Shown: positions 1 through 11,639, counted from the first letter of the stretch. The stretch is 64,000 nt of DNA from Stenopsyche tienmushanensis (GCA_008973525.1 WACJ01000045.1:1116001-1180000); one strand, 5' to 3'. The notes: generated by a model from the letters alone, not told the origin. Translations and numbers: made by a program.

Positions 1-2416
1 TTAAAAGCGTCTTAATTTATTTCATCTGGAAATGAGCTGTTTCGAGTGCAATAAACGCAAATGGTACCAATTTTTTTTAAATCTGGCTTTATATATTTTA
101 TAGCTACGAATATAACTACGAAATACTTTGAAATAGTAAAAATGCTTCGAAACAATTTACAGCCGATTTGATATGCATTTTAAATAGAATTTTGCTATGA
201 TTTTATCTAGATTGTAGAATTTGGTTGATTGCATGCATCCGTACCGGTCTATTTTATAAATAAAAAGATTATGTATCTTTTAAACGCCAGATATACAACT
301 GCTTTAAATCACTAAATTGGTGTTTGTAAAAGGGTTTTGACTACGTAAACGGTCTCGCAGAAAACTTGTACGCATTAGTTGAAGACAATATTACATTTTA
401 ACAAATGATCTGCAGCGTTGAAAGCTCTCTGAAAATAGTGTAATATAATCAAATCACAGTATCGTAAAAACCTTTGTGTGGAATGCAATGATCAACCGGT
501 TTTGGAAAATCGTCGATTTTTGTCGGACTTTCTATGCTTAAATTTACTATTTTAATTCTGTCCAACTTGAATGATCGATTTTCCAACTCCGATTATGTGA
601 TTTTTTTGTTAAAATATGTTTCGTTGTTAATTAAAAATGTTCATAGGATTGATTTTTGCATTTCAATACAATTAAAATATATTTTCACACAAAAGTTTAT
701 CGATTTAACCGCGATTCAATTAATCGTCATATGTACAGAAATATTCTTCAGTGTCTATAATAAACTAAGCTATTTTAAATCCGTATTTCCGATAACTCGA
801 GATTTATAAAGTGTTAATCAAATACATGTGTTAATTTCTGATTGTCATGGATGTGATTTTTCTTTACTTTAGTAGGACTTTCAATAATATTGGTGTATAT
901 GAATGTTCGTTTATTAAATAATCTTTCAACGTTCTGTTTGAAATCAATGTTCTGGGTTTTGTGGCTTCTTGTTAGTTTAGGTTTATATTTTTGTGTATTA
1001 AATACCGAAATTAAATCGCAAACCAAAAATCAACGCTGGTAGCAGTGAAATGTACAAATAATTGTGTCATTTTTATTCCTTCAATTGAAATATTTTCGAT
1101 GTATGATCTGATGATGACCATGAAAATTAACATTTGGTCATCAATAAATAAATTTGTAAATGAAAGAAATTTTTTATTCACACATCCAGTCGACCCGATT
1201 ATGTTATTTGGTTTATTTTGTGAAATGTATGTATTTGTTTATGTTTCCTTCTTTTTTTATATCCGCTGGTTTCTTATTATGTTTGGAATGTCTACCTGTG
1301 AGATGTGAAATTTAAACAGATTCAAGTTGTTTATTATGACGTCTACGGGATTGGGAGAGAATTTCGAAGCGAGCGTAAGATAAAGATAAACTTGAGTTGC
1401 AAGAAGACCCTGCTTGACCTTATAAATGACCATTTTGAAGGGAAGAAAAATTTTGTTGCCGAGGATATAAATTGTTTCAGATACGTTTGATTTTCTGTGA
1501 AAAAGGAAGCTTGTGAGTGAATAAGCAAGAAAATTCATAACGAAGATTGTCATTGTCCAAGTAGCATGCGCATTGCAAAACTACCTAGAAACAAAACTAA
1601 GAAATACGTGGCTTTAATCGAAAGAAAGAGAAACAGTAAAATGCAATTGATTCGTACACAAGACATTTAGGCGGATGTGACACGTGCAATGTGCGCTTAG
1701 AGTGCAAGAAAAATATGTAATTTACTGCTAGGATGTAACCTAAGAATAATTTTCTGTACCTTTCTTAAATGTATAAATAAAATAGTTACCCTACCTTATT
1801 TATTAAAAGGAAGGAAGCGCGTTAACAATTAAGTTAAATTTATAATAGACCAATAAAGAACGTTTGTATAATGTTAGTGTGGTTACTGTTCTGACTTATA
1901 TTTTGTATTTAGCTTTGGTTTTATAACAAATTTATAACATTTATATAGTAAAAATAAACAAATTTCCGATACAACTTTTTGAAATGGATATAAATTTATT
2001 CTCCTCAAACCTGATTCCTCAAGCATACTTGTGATGTTTCGATATGTGAGAGCAGGACTGTTACTTATGTTAGTTCTTAGTTCAGTAATGCAGTACCCAC
2101 TAGAAGTAACTAGTTCCAAATTAAAATTAAAGAATTAGAAGTGTCCAAGCAATTAGTAATTAGTGCGAAAAGAAGGATCATTTATGTCTAAACTGTGTAT
2201 TCTTAGAATAATTATGGAAACGTGTACTCGTATATTCATAATTTTAAATCAAGAAATTAATCAAATCAAACAGATTGAACAGCTTATCAAAGTAAAAATG
2301 CCTTAAGACAGATTCAAGTTAAAAGCTTATGTATATGAATTGACTATTATATGATATTGATATTACTGGTATTTTATTTCATTATAGCAAATTGGATGAA
2401 CCGTTTTTGTATAGCA
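1..2416. other. AT-rich DNA, nothing recognised
   Basis: The open frames here are short (under 100 codons), low in complexity and match no family I recognise. No repeat shared with the rest of the window was noticed. Intron or intergenic DNA is the simplest reading. Confidence 0.5.
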
Positions 2417-2780
2417 TTAACCTGTACGGTAGGACGATCGCGTATTTGCGAGCGAATTTCAGTGATTCAGTAAGAGCACTCTTGTACGTTGAGCTCAGAG
2501 AGAGACAGACGGAGAGCTTCCTGCGTATATCGTACGATTGTATAGATCGTTAACCCAAATTTATGTGTGTGAATGATATAATGATTGCAAATGTATTATT
2601 TATGTTTATTTGAAGAAATGACCAAATATTGTGTGCTATCGACAGTGTTTATTTCTTTATGTACACACTGCGACTGCCCTGACAGATAAGTGGATTTGTA
2701 CGGATGATAGGTGGCGGACAAGCAAATATAGCATCTAAGACCATAAGGATTTTAAATTAGCTCACTTCTCAAAGGGTTAA
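2417..2780 (+). mobile_element. Family D short element (D1), TTAA-flanked, piggyBac-type
   Basis: This 364-bp unit begins and ends with TTAA. The left end reads TTAACCTGTACGGTAGG and the right end reads CTTCTCAAAGGGTTAA. Related copies or parts lie near 9381, 24430, 25610, 33440, 33985, 37692 and 45300; several also end at the AAAGGGTTAA or AGGTTAA junctions. A TTAA target site is the hallmark of piggyBac transposons, so this is read as a non-autonomous piggyBac-type element. It has no coding capacity. The terminal inverted repeats are short and imperfect, so family membership rests mainly on TTAA and copy number. Confidence 0.65.
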
Positions 2781-3269
2781 ATATCATTTTAAAGAAAAAA
2801 CAATTATGTTATTTTTTTAAAAATTGTATTCTTAAGTTCTTTGGCTAAAAAAGTTTTTATCAGGATTGATTTAAATCTAAATCTTTTTAAGACGATTTTA
2901 AAGTTAAGTTCTCCGTATTTTTTATTTTTGGATTTGCAATGTAATTGTGGTGGATAAAAAAATAGCAGTGCTATGAATGTATAATTTTATAGGATTCTAA
3001 TCTGACGCGAGGCCATCTGTGTAACATTTTCCAAAATTTGTTTTGAAAAAGGAATATTACTTTATTAAATCAATCATAGATGTCTATGTATACATAAATA
3101 AAAACTTGATTTGTTTTTATAGTATTTTTGGCGCATTTTTTTAATTTACTGAAATCCAGCGACCAAAATTTTGCACCCATTTCTACAGAGCAATTTTTTT
3201 TGTTTCAATCACTATTTATAAAATGTAAATCAAGAAAGTTACAGTTAACTTTTGAAAGTTTTTCAATTT

Positions 3270-3288
3270 CCCCCCCCCCCCCCCCCCC
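3270..3288 (+). repeat. Homopolymer C run (19 bp)
   Basis: An uninterrupted run of 19 C lies in otherwise AT-rich DNA about 50 bp before the hAT insertion. Its length is likely to vary and may be a sequencing artefact. Confidence 0.95.
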
Positions 3289-3330
3289 GCTTGAAATCAA
3301 CTTTATTGTTTTATAGTTGCTTCTGTGATC

Positions 3331-3338
3331 GTATAGAC
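3331..3338 (+). repeat. Left 8-bp target-site duplication of the hAT element
   Basis: GTATAGAC immediately precedes the CAGGGG end of the element. The same eight bases follow the other end at 5236-5243. An 8-bp duplication is diagnostic of hAT insertion. Confidence 0.95.
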
Positions 3339-3558
3339 CAGGGGTCGGCAACCTTTTGAGTCGGAAGAGCCAAAAATTACAATTTACAAATTTCAAAGTG
3401 TTTAAAGAGCCACAAAAATTTTTCTTGCCAACAATAAATAGTACTCGCATAAATAAAGTTTTTTGATAAAAATAACTAATCTATTTATTCATATATAAGA
3501 AGTGTTTTTTAACAACAAATTAGATTATATGTATGTGGTATTATTAGATAATTACTTA

Positions 3559-5007
3559 ATTGCTGGACGGTCTTGGAAAACTCCTCGAAACAATGCTGTT
3601 GAAGAGAATCCAGCCAGGAATTGAACGAAAACTGTCAGACAGGCAGTATGGCTTTAGACCGGGGAATAAAACGTGTAACTGATATCATCCGAAAACCGCG
3701 AAAAGGCTTGGTTAAACAAAGCAAGTACGTTGTGATGGTCACACTGGACATCAAAAACACTTTCAATGGCGCAAACTGGGAACTAATTGTGGGAGCCCTG
3801 GAGGAAAAATTTGAAGTTCCACAGTATGCAGGCGTCCCACAGGGGCTCGTTTTGGGACCAACCCTCTGGAACGTACTCTACAAAAGTGTCCTAAACATGG
3901 CACTACCTGCAGGACCAGAACTCATTGCCTTTGCGGACGACGTCGCGCTGCTGGTGACGGCTCGACATCCATGGGAAATGGAGGTGACGGGCAACGAAGC
4001 CCTCACTAGAATTCGAGCGTGGATGCGGGATAATTGCTTGCAATTGGCGTCTGAGAAAACGGAGGCAATTATATGCAGCAGACGGGGAAGACCGAGAGTC
4101 GAGCAGCTTGTTATTGGAGAAAACGAGGTGGAATACTGTAAAATACTGAGATACCTCGGGATTCTCATGGATAACAAGCTGACCTTTAGAAAACACATAG
4201 AAGAAACTGCACAGAAGGCGCAGATAGTAGCCAGCGAGCTTGGACGGCTCATGCCCAACATTGGAGGGCCAAAGCCCTGCAGAAGACATACCATAATGCT
4301 AGTGATCGCTGAAATACCCCCGCTGGACCTCCAAGGAAAGAAGAGGGCCTTGGACTACGACAATCCTAAAAATCGAAACGAACATGACCAGAAACTGAGG
4401 GAAGCCTGGCAACGGAGATGGGATCAGTCCAGCAAGGAAAGATGGACCCATTGACTTATCCCGGTCATAAGTCGGTGGAGGGCCCGGGGACACGGTAAAA
4501 CAACCTACCTCTAGACTCAGGTGCTCACTGGGCATGGATGCTTCGGTGCGTACCTGAAGCGGATTGGCAAAGAACCATCCGCAACGTTCCACCACTGCCA
4601 AGCGGAGGTAGACGACACTGAGCACACCATCATTGGCTGTGAGGCTTGGGCACCCCAGAGAAAACTGCTGAAACAAGCACTTGGGCTAGCCAAGCTCAAC
4701 GTCGGCAACATGGTCCACAGCATGATAGGAATCAAGAAGAACTGGAAGCTTTGGCGCAACTACGTAGAAGAGATTCTGAGCGCCAAAGAGGGCAATGAGA
4801 GAGAGAGATGTAGAGCGCCTCTCCGACAATAGAATAGGGCCAATCTAAGGCCAGACTACCTGACCTCTTGAAGTAATGTGTAAAATAATACCAGGGGGCC
4901 AGATAAGAACAAGGGAGGGGTTTAGTGGGTAGGAACGGGTTAATCATTAGTCCCACACTACCCAGAATGGGTGTCTTGCGAAGATTCCCCTCCCACAGAA
5001 AAAAAAA
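3559..5007 (+). mobile_element. 5'-truncated R1-clade non-LTR retrotransposon nested in the hAT element
   Basis: The insert ends in an A tract (about 4999-5007). It is flanked by near-identical 12-bp duplications, GATAATTACTTA at 3547-3558 and GATAATCACTTA at 5008-5019. It starts inside the reverse transcriptase, so the 5' end including the endonuclease was never inserted, which is typical of target-primed reverse transcription. The interior encodes an R1-type reverse transcriptase and a C-terminal cysteine-rich region with stops. About 170 bp of 3' UTR precede the A tail. Confidence 0.88.
3560..4830 (+). pseudogene. R1-clade reverse transcriptase and C-terminal domain, broken
   Basis: Readable blocks run in order: a KLSDRQYGFRPG start, then after a frame change VTLDIKNTFNGANWE, GVPQGLVLGPTLWN, the catalytic FADDVALL (about 3931-3954), KTEAIICSRRGRPR, and a YLGILMDNKLTF thumb segment. 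The 277-codon frame 3621-4454 carries most of it. After stops near 4452-4516 a further frame (4521-4832) continues with an EHTIIGCEAW tail like the CCHC-bearing C-terminus of R1 elements. Roughly 40 residues appear missing between KFEVP and QYAGVPQG, where family members have a longer palm segment. With that deletion, frameshifts and stops it cannot make an active enzyme. The R1, Waldo and LOA groups are not separated here. Confidence 0.88.
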
Positions 5008-5235
5008 GATAATCACTTATTATTTAAGTAAAAAATTGAAACAATTTAACATTTACTTACAACACTAACTTGTACTTCAATAACAAACAATTGAGCAAAC
5101 AAATTCAATGGGAGCGATGGTTTTGCATGGTTATTAAAGTAGAAAATTTCGTTATTTGCGTATGGAACTAAAGAGCCGCAGCTTCATACTCAAAGAGCCG
5201 CGTGTGGCTCGCGAGCCGCTGGTTGCCGACCCCTG

Positions 5236-5243
5236 GTATAGAC
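5236..5243 (+). repeat. Right 8-bp target-site duplication of the hAT element
   Basis: GTATAGAC, identical to 3331-3338. Confidence 0.95.
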
Positions 5244-5507
5244 TATAAGAAAAAGCTGCAAAAAGCCCTAAAAGAGGACGAATTGGCCACAATGTTTGTA
5301 TGTCCAATCGGTCCGCTTTTCGGACTGCCGATATGACAAATGAGTGCCTTGCAATCGGACGCCATACCTGAACATGTCTACAGAACGATTTCGACCTCTT
5401 ATTAAAAAACGAAGTTGTCCGAAGAAGACTGACAAAAACCCTGTACAACTTTCGACCGGGTCGGTATTCTGCGTTTTGCGCCCCAAGCCCAGTTGCGCCC
5501 GTGGCCC
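5244..5507 (+). repeat. Family A interspersed repeat (A1)
   Basis: Shares the core around GTCCAATCGGTCCGCTTTTC and GAACATGTCTACAGAACGAT with copies near 10476, 15283 (inverted), 20505 (inverted), 53326 (inverted), 53640 and 58690 (inverted). The 3' part ends in a TTGCGCCCG stretch. In A3 that stretch runs into a GC-rich terminus resembling a hAT end, so a non-autonomous hAT-like element is possible. The hAT at 3339 lies in or at the edge of this repeat. Confidence 0.7.
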
Positions 5508-6936
5508 GCAAAGAACTTAGAGGTGTCATACAAGACATCAAACAATGGTGTTGGGTTAAACTTGGCGAAGAAATAAATTCCGATCCCTAGGGATTTCCTT
5601 AAAAGATAGTAATAGGAAAACTATGCACCAGAAAGCAAGAACCCTACTTGCAAAATCTTTTGAATATGCAAGCTACTGAAAAACCCTGTTTCCTAATACT
5701 CTTCCAGAAAACCTACTTAAGGTTTTCACCAATGAAAAGGAAAAACATGACAAACAAATTTTTCACCATGAAAGAAGAACAAAATGTATGTAAAAATTAA
5801 AGAACAACAATGTACTAGGTCCGAACTTCATCCTTAACGAGACAAAAAAATCGTTGCAAACACCACACCTGAATTACTGGTAGAAATGTACAACAAATGT
5901 CTACAAGATGAAAAATTCAACGGCATGGGAGAAGTAAACACTGATCCTTATTCGAAAAGCCAATAAGGAGATGGATGAACCAAGATCATTTCGATCTCTC
6001 TGTATGCTTGACAGCCTAGTAAAAGTACTAGAAACCTTGTTAAGATACAGAATTGAACAGACCCAACAATTTAGATTCAGGACGAGCAGATCGACCATTG
6101 CTGCAATTCAATCCGTCGTAGAATTTATCGAAGTGAAGCGACGCAAAAAGACAAGTCACCTTAGATGTGAAGAATACCTTTAACACCGCTCGCTGGATGA
6201 AAATACTAAAAGCCATGGAGGAAAGAAACGTTCCAAGATATATTCTTTGATCAATGAGCGACTACTTCAAGAACCGAATATTAGTTCCCTTCTAATAATG
6301 ATGAGAACTGAGACAGGCCAGAATGCGAAATGTACATGGAGGGTACCTCAGGGCTTAGTACTTGGACAAACCATATGGAACACGATGTATAGGAACATGA
6401 CCTTCCCGAGGATACGAAACTCGTCGTATTTGCTGACGACGTAGGTGTCCTAATCAACGCTAAAACAATAGAGGACCTGGGTATCATCGCAACGGAGACA
6501 TTATGGAGAATCGCACGATGGTTCGAAAAAAATGAGCTCCTCTTGGTACTAGAAAAAACGGAGGCCCTATTCCTAACGAGGAAACGCGTTGATGAACCAC
6601 CGACAATATCTATCCAGGAGCATTGTGTTAGCTACTCCAGAAGTGTTAGGCATGCACATCGATGTTGCAATGGCGACAAATTATTTAGCGCGATTAATGC
6701 CAAACATCAACAGACTGAGATCAAGCCTGATCTTAATGTAGTGACCAACTCTATCTCGCTCTACGGTACACCAGTCTGGGGAGAAATGGCACAGAAAGGC
6801 GGAAACAGATATAAACTGCTAAGAACGCAAAGAATATTCCGATAATATCAGCCTATAGAACGATCTTACTGAACGCAGTGTAAGTTCTAGCAGGCACACT
6901 TCCAATGGATATCCTCGCCATAGAAAAGATAATATA
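5508..6936 (+). pseudogene. Second R1-clade LINE relic, heavily broken
   Basis: Collinear pieces in changing frames match the R1-type reverse transcriptase region. They are a WVKLGEEINSDP block (about 5549-5585), a segment of the finger domain near 6060-6180, VPQGLVLGQTIWN (about 6342-6381), FADDVGVLINA with the catalytic aspartates (about 6429-6460), KTEALFLTRKR (about 6557-6590), SLYGTPVWGEMA (about 6760-6790) and a LAGTLPMDILAIEK stretch just before 6936. At least several frameshifts and stops separate them. It follows a truncated family A copy and is cut off on the right by family B. It is more decayed than the copy at 3559 and probably older. Confidence 0.8.
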
Positions 6937-7245
6937 TAAAATAACTATTTATTCCACACGAGAGAGAGAGAGAGATCTGGCTGCAGGAGGGACGACCTCC
7001 CGCAGCTAACCAACAACTCCCCCGACTCCCGCCTCCTGCGCGTCACTACACAACCGGCAACGGTCCACGCATAAGAAGCGATCTATCGGTATGCAGGTGC
7101 AATGTCTCCGTAGGGCCACAAGAGATGGCGCTGTTAAAATAACACATTGCAGATGAAGAGAGACGGAAGATGTCGCTGTTAATCTGGCGAATTAAATCTG
7201 CTCAGATTAACATCGCTACTACCTTGGGATGGTGAATCGGCCATG
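6937..7245 (+). mobile_element. Family B element copy (B1), left end missing
   Basis: Contains a GA-rich run, AGATCTGGCTGCAGGA, GCAATGTCTCCGTAGGGCC, GATGGCGCTGTTAAAATAA and GATGTCGCTGTTAATCTGG in the order seen in the fuller copy at 21878-22359. It ends near the shared GATGGTGAATCGG stretch. It has no coding capacity. See the 21878 entry for the terminal structure. Confidence 0.75.
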
Positions 7246-8189
7246 CTATAGAATATATCATGTTTTGTAAAAGCTATTTTTTAGATGCTCATTTGATTAA
7301 ATAAATGTTTTAAAATGATGTAGCGAAATAAAAAAAATCGGGCTTCCATAGACCGAGTCCGAGTTTAAAAAAGAGACAGAAAATTTGAGAAAGAGTCGAT
7401 AAGCGAAGTTCATAGAAACGGTGGGAGCGGACGGAGGGCGTTCATTGTGGGCAAAAATTGAAAATCGCTGACAATGGGGAGGAATGGCGGCGCTAAAAAT
7501 GAAATCACACTCTCTATTGTTATTGTCGAATGAAAATGGACGCGGTGTCTGCCGCATTCGAGCCCGGATAAAAATATATAAAAGGGATTAGAGTCCACAG
7601 CTCTCCCCGGAGATTGCCAATGCAGACGAAAACAAAATGCTGCGGTTTGACAGATAGTGCTCTGACACGTTTTATTAACGCCATTTCATTATTCCCCAAA
7701 CCCATTTTTATAAAAACCTACCGACATTTAAGCCACCATCGAAACAAATATAAGCACTTTTCATTTAACTTCAAATTGACAATATTTGTCTGATCGAAGG
7801 GTACTTTGAATATTGGGGCCAAAATGCTCATATGTTCTTTTCGAACTGGGAGAGTGAATTTCCAAAGAAAGATAACCAGGCTATACTCGAACTAGGAGCG
7901 ATTTTGAGATACAATTAATTGTTACATAGGTTTTCACCCTAGCGAGGAAAGAAAGGAAAAACATTTTTAGTAAATTCATCACGGTTATCTCGACAAGTTT
8001 CCCCACTGGCTTCCGAGAAAAACAGTACAGTAGTTCAGTACCTCGACTGATTGTGGGCCAGGGAAGAGGCAAACTTTCAAACTTCTGGGCGCATATCGTC
8101 CATGAAAGCAAAGTTGTTTCACAAAGAGATAACAAAAGACAGAAAGAGATATTTAAAACATTTCAAAAATCGTCATGGAATTCGATGCA
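7246..8189. other. Unrecognised DNA
   Basis: No family match and no convincing exon. Several short frames overlap on the minus strand (7297-7705) but show no recognisable domain. Confidence 0.45.
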
Positions 8190-8191
8190 TA

Positions 8192-8846
8192 TCCCGAAAG
8201 TAAGTGTACTGTGACAATAACGAGCTGTGTTTTTTTTTTGTTTTTTGATGGATGGCAAAACTGAGTGGTAGAAGAGTATTTTCCGACAGAGTGAGCATCG
8301 TAGGATCAAGATATTAGGCAAACTTGCGTTGTAGTGTCCAATTGCGTGAAAGGTGTCGGTAAGAAATAAGGCAAATCCGAATTTTTTTCGTGAATCAAAA
8401 CGGTTTACGGCGAAGGTATTCATAACAGAACGAGAGTGTTTAATTGGTGCAGGGAGCTTAGCAGAGACAGAACAAAGAGGAGTGGAAGACCTTCCATTTT
8501 AATAAAGAGTTTATGCAAAAAATAGATGAAACTGTTCGTGAAGACTGCTGATTGACAGTGGATGAAATTTCTGCGATACTTCCACGATTTTCCAGAAATC
8601 TTTTACACAAGACTCTCACAGAAACGCTGAGATATCGAAAACTGTGCCTAAGATGGATCCCAAAACAGCTGACAGAGCAACACAAGAAAAATCGAGTCTA
8701 TAGCACCTGCGAGTTTCTTAAGCGACTTGAATTGGAAGGTGAGGATATTCTGAGCCCTAATGTGACTAGAGATGAAACGTAGATAGCTCTAGACTAGATA
8801 GATTTTTTTTTTAAATAGAAAAAATTAGTACACTTACTTTCGGGAT
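8192..8846 (+). mobile_element. mariner element M1a, internally deleted
   Basis: Flanked by TA on both sides (8190-8191 and 8847-8848). Its ends are perfect 19-bp inverted repeats, TCCCGAAAGTAAGTGTACT. At 655 bp it is about half the usual mariner length of about 1.3 kb. A central transposase remnant is present and the catalytic C-terminal half is deleted. Confidence 0.92.
8440..8782 (+). pseudogene. mariner transposase N-terminal fragment
   Basis: The frame reads LTVDEISAILPRFSRN, ETLRYRKLCLRWIPKQL and CEFLKRLELEGEDIL, ending with DET. This is the helix-turn-helix linker region of mariner transposase up to the first catalytic aspartate in the (V/T)xDET motif. A stop codon lies upstream in frame and the sequence breaks off right after DET at the internal deletion. 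No functional enzyme is possible from this copy. Confidence 0.9.
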
Positions 8847-8997
8847 ATGCCTCAAACGTTTAATATCGGTAACGGGTTTTTATTTTTTATAACTGCAATG
8901 ACCATTGTGTTTATGACGTTAATTCTATAAATTGAAATCTTGTATTGTCTATGTATGTATATCTCATCATTTTCATAATTTTTCAGATTTAAAATAC

Positions 8998-9118
8998 TCG
9001 TTTTCAAAAAGTTCCAGACTAAAAAGGTTCGAGAGCAGAGCTCTATAGTCCGACAAATTGGAATATCCGACACCGCCTTGCAAAACGTTTGTCGGATTAC
9101 CAAGGGTCTACTGTATAT
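8998..9118 (-). mobile_element. Family G Tigger/pogo-like terminal fragment
   Basis: Read on the minus strand the end is ACAGTAGACCCTTGGTAATC, followed by a GTTTTGCAAGGCGGTGTCGG stretch. That stretch recurs at 54225-54265. CAGTAGAC-type ends with TA target sites are typical of pogo/Tigger elements. The rest of 8849-9380 is AT-rich and unrecognised. Confidence 0.5.
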
Positions 9119-9380
9119 ATTTTAATTAAAGTGAAGCAGAAAACTGTATTAATTTAAGATTTTCAATATTGAGACAAAACAACTGGAAGAAGAAGTGAGA
9201 AATATTATTGTTTGTAAAAATATATCAATTTTTTTTTTCATATTTTGTGTATAAATTTCTTCTATATTCTCGTAAACTTAAAATAAGTCTGTATATTTTT
9301 TGTATGAAAATTATCTTCAGATTATTATGTATGTTTAATCCAGAGGTGAGACATAGTGTTGTGTCCAAATTCCAATGATT

Positions 9381-9721
9381 TAAAAAGAGCATTCTTACAC
9401 GTTGAGCTCGGAGACAGAGACGGAGAGAGTATGTTGCGTACATCGTACGATTGTATAAATCGTTAATCCAAATGTATCGACTAATAATGATGTGTGAATG
9501 ATATAATGAATCGATTTCAAGTGTATTGTTTATGTTTACTTGAAGAAATTACCGAATATTGTGTGCTATCGACAGTGTTTATTTATTTAAATACAAGTTT
9601 CATACACGCTGCGACCTACCTGACAGATAAGCGGATTTATACGGATAATAAGTGGCGGACATACAAACATAGTATCTTAGTTTATGATGATTTTTAATAC
9701 GCACACTACTCAAAGAGTTAA
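9381..9721 (+). mobile_element. Family D element copy (D2), left end truncated
   Basis: Closely parallels 2470-2780: the ACGTTGAGCTCGGAGACAGA block, a TGAAGAAATTACCGAATATT block, GTGTGCTATCGACAGTGTTT, and a right end finishing with GAGTTAA at 9718-9721. The TTAACCTGTA left terminus is absent. Confidence 0.75.
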
Positions 9722-10475
9722 GAATGCAATTAACATGTTTTCGTTGTAATATTTTAATTAATTTTTTACCAAAACGTTTTGCAAAATATTAAAATTATTA
9801 TTTTTAACGCGAAATTAAATGGGAAACGGCAAAAAAACAGAACCGAACAGAAAGAACGTCGTGTCGGGTCGAACTAATCTCATCGCGATGAAAAAACCAA
9901 AAGGCCTTCCCTCGGGAAGCGAGCCTATTTTTGTCGGGTATTTCCCAGAATAATGAAAATGGGGAAAGCCGGCTTAACTGGCATTTGGCCTTATCCATAT
10001 CGAGCTGAAAAATTACATCTACATAATACCCAAACTTGATGAAGTATGAAACAAAAAGAAAATTGCTCGCATTTGTTACGTCTCAATGGCGACATCAATT
10101 ATTTAAACGATTAGAAATTTTAACCGTGCTTTTGTCTAAATTATGCCTGAATTTCAACTAATTTTATTGTATCTTGCTTTCAGAAAACTGCACCGTTTTA
10201 TAAAACATCATATCAGATCTAGAGATGTTTGGCATGAATATTTTTTCACGGGAGTGGTCAAAATTATTTGGTTTTGAAAAGATTGAAAAATTTAAAGAGG
10301 TATATATCATTTTAGAAACAGATTTACCTCATACATAAATATGGTTTATTTTATTATTTGTATGATACGTAGTTTGATATCATTTTCATTTCGGCGAAGC
10401 ATTTGCTTGTTTTTAGCAGAGCTGTAACGACGGTATGAAGCGCCCGTGCAAAGTATGATAATGAACCAAGCTCGA
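9722..10475. other. Unrecognised AT-rich DNA
   Basis: No protein family match and no repeat shared with the rest of the window was noticed. Confidence 0.4.
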
Positions 10476-10700
10476 TAAATCCAAGGTCTCCGGTACGAAT
10501 TTATCACTAAAGAGTCCTAAAAGAGAATCGAGTGGCCACAGGGTCTGTGTGTCCAACCGGTCCGCTTTTCCGATCGCTGATATGATGCCATACCCGAACA
10601 TGTCTACAGAACGATTACGAACTCTTATTACAAAACGAAGTTGTTTAAATTTCTCGATAGAAAATATTGTTGTCTTTATTTTATTGCCTGCTTTGCCACC
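10476..10700 (+). repeat. Family A repeat (A2)
   Basis: Contains GTGTCCAACCGGTCCGCTTT, CGAACATGTCTACAGAACGA and a CCTGCTTTGCCACCCTTTT end-like stretch. Compared with A6 it lacks part of the middle. Confidence 0.7.
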
Positions 10701-11639
10701 CTTTTGTTACGGCGCTGGTTTTTAATGTGTGTATAATGTAACCTGATGTTTATGATCACTCGTAGGTTCATCATTAACATAAATAATACATATTTTCTTG
10801 TTGTATTTTCTCCTGTTAAAATTAGAGTTTTCGAAATCAAGAATTTTTAAATGCATTATAGCACAAATAATGTTTGCACTTCAATCAAAATCCAGTAATA
10901 ATCCATATAACAAGCGAAAAATCTAATTATTTTGATTACTTTGGTAGAGTGTATTAGATATAGACAACTGCGAATTTGCAATGATTTTGACTTATTTTTG
11001 AATGCTTTTGGTATTATAAATTATGTAAGGGCAAACGGTCATATTAGTCGACATTTGAGTGCGAAAAAATAGCTTCGGTCCCCCACGGGAAATTGGAAGT
11101 TTCTGCGATAAGAAGAGAATTTAGAAGCTCTTTTTCATTTTGCGAATATTGAGTAGGTTTCGAAGGAGAGTTGAAAAGCTTCTCGTCGGAAAGTTTGGCA
11201 GCGAAACTGTATCTCTCCGTATAAACTGGAAAAGCGGGGGACGACGATGGAAGGCGGGGATACATTTTGATCCTAAATTAATTAACAAACTTTGACGGAG
11301 CGTTTCACAACGCTCTTCGTCCTTATCTTCGAGAAACGAAAACTCACCCCCACCGAATATTATGTACGCTCTTAATGCTCAAACCAACGCCTCCGACACT
11401 CCTCGATCGGATGAATCATCTTATTATGAAGGATTTACTTCAAATCCGGACTGTGAAACAAATTTTCATCGTTCTGATAAATTGGGGGAAGACGAAAGTC
11501 TTATTATTTCAGATGAATTGTTTCAAAAGAGACCAAGTCCGAATTAAGAAAAATTTAATAAAATGAAGCTCATGCGAACTACATAAAAACTGTTGTTAAA
11601 ATCTCATATGGAGATCACCTAAGTCTCTATAGGAGACAT
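10701..11639. other. Unrecognised DNA
   Basis: Minus-strand frame 11044-11265 and two overlapping plus-strand frames at 11362-11566 are open but show no domain or splice context I can support. Confidence 0.4.

Larger units (their letters stand above)
3339..5235. mobile_element. hAT-superfamily element interrupted by a LINE
   Basis: The left end begins CAGGGGTCGGCAACC and the right end is its exact inverse complement (15 bp). Just inside both ends lie AGAGCC-rich subterminal motifs, a widespread hAT terminal pattern. Perfect 8-bp target duplications (GTATAGAC) flank it. The hAT sequence itself is only about 3339-3558 and 5008-5235 (roughly 450 bp) and has no transposase, so it is non-autonomous. 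The middle is a nested R1-clade LINE. Confidence 0.93.

Noticed and set aside
3878..4759. Minus-strand frames of 80-138 codons opposite the R1 reverse transcriptase
   Set aside because: The conserved FADD, VPQG and KTEA motifs are all on the plus strand. The minus frames are mirrors.
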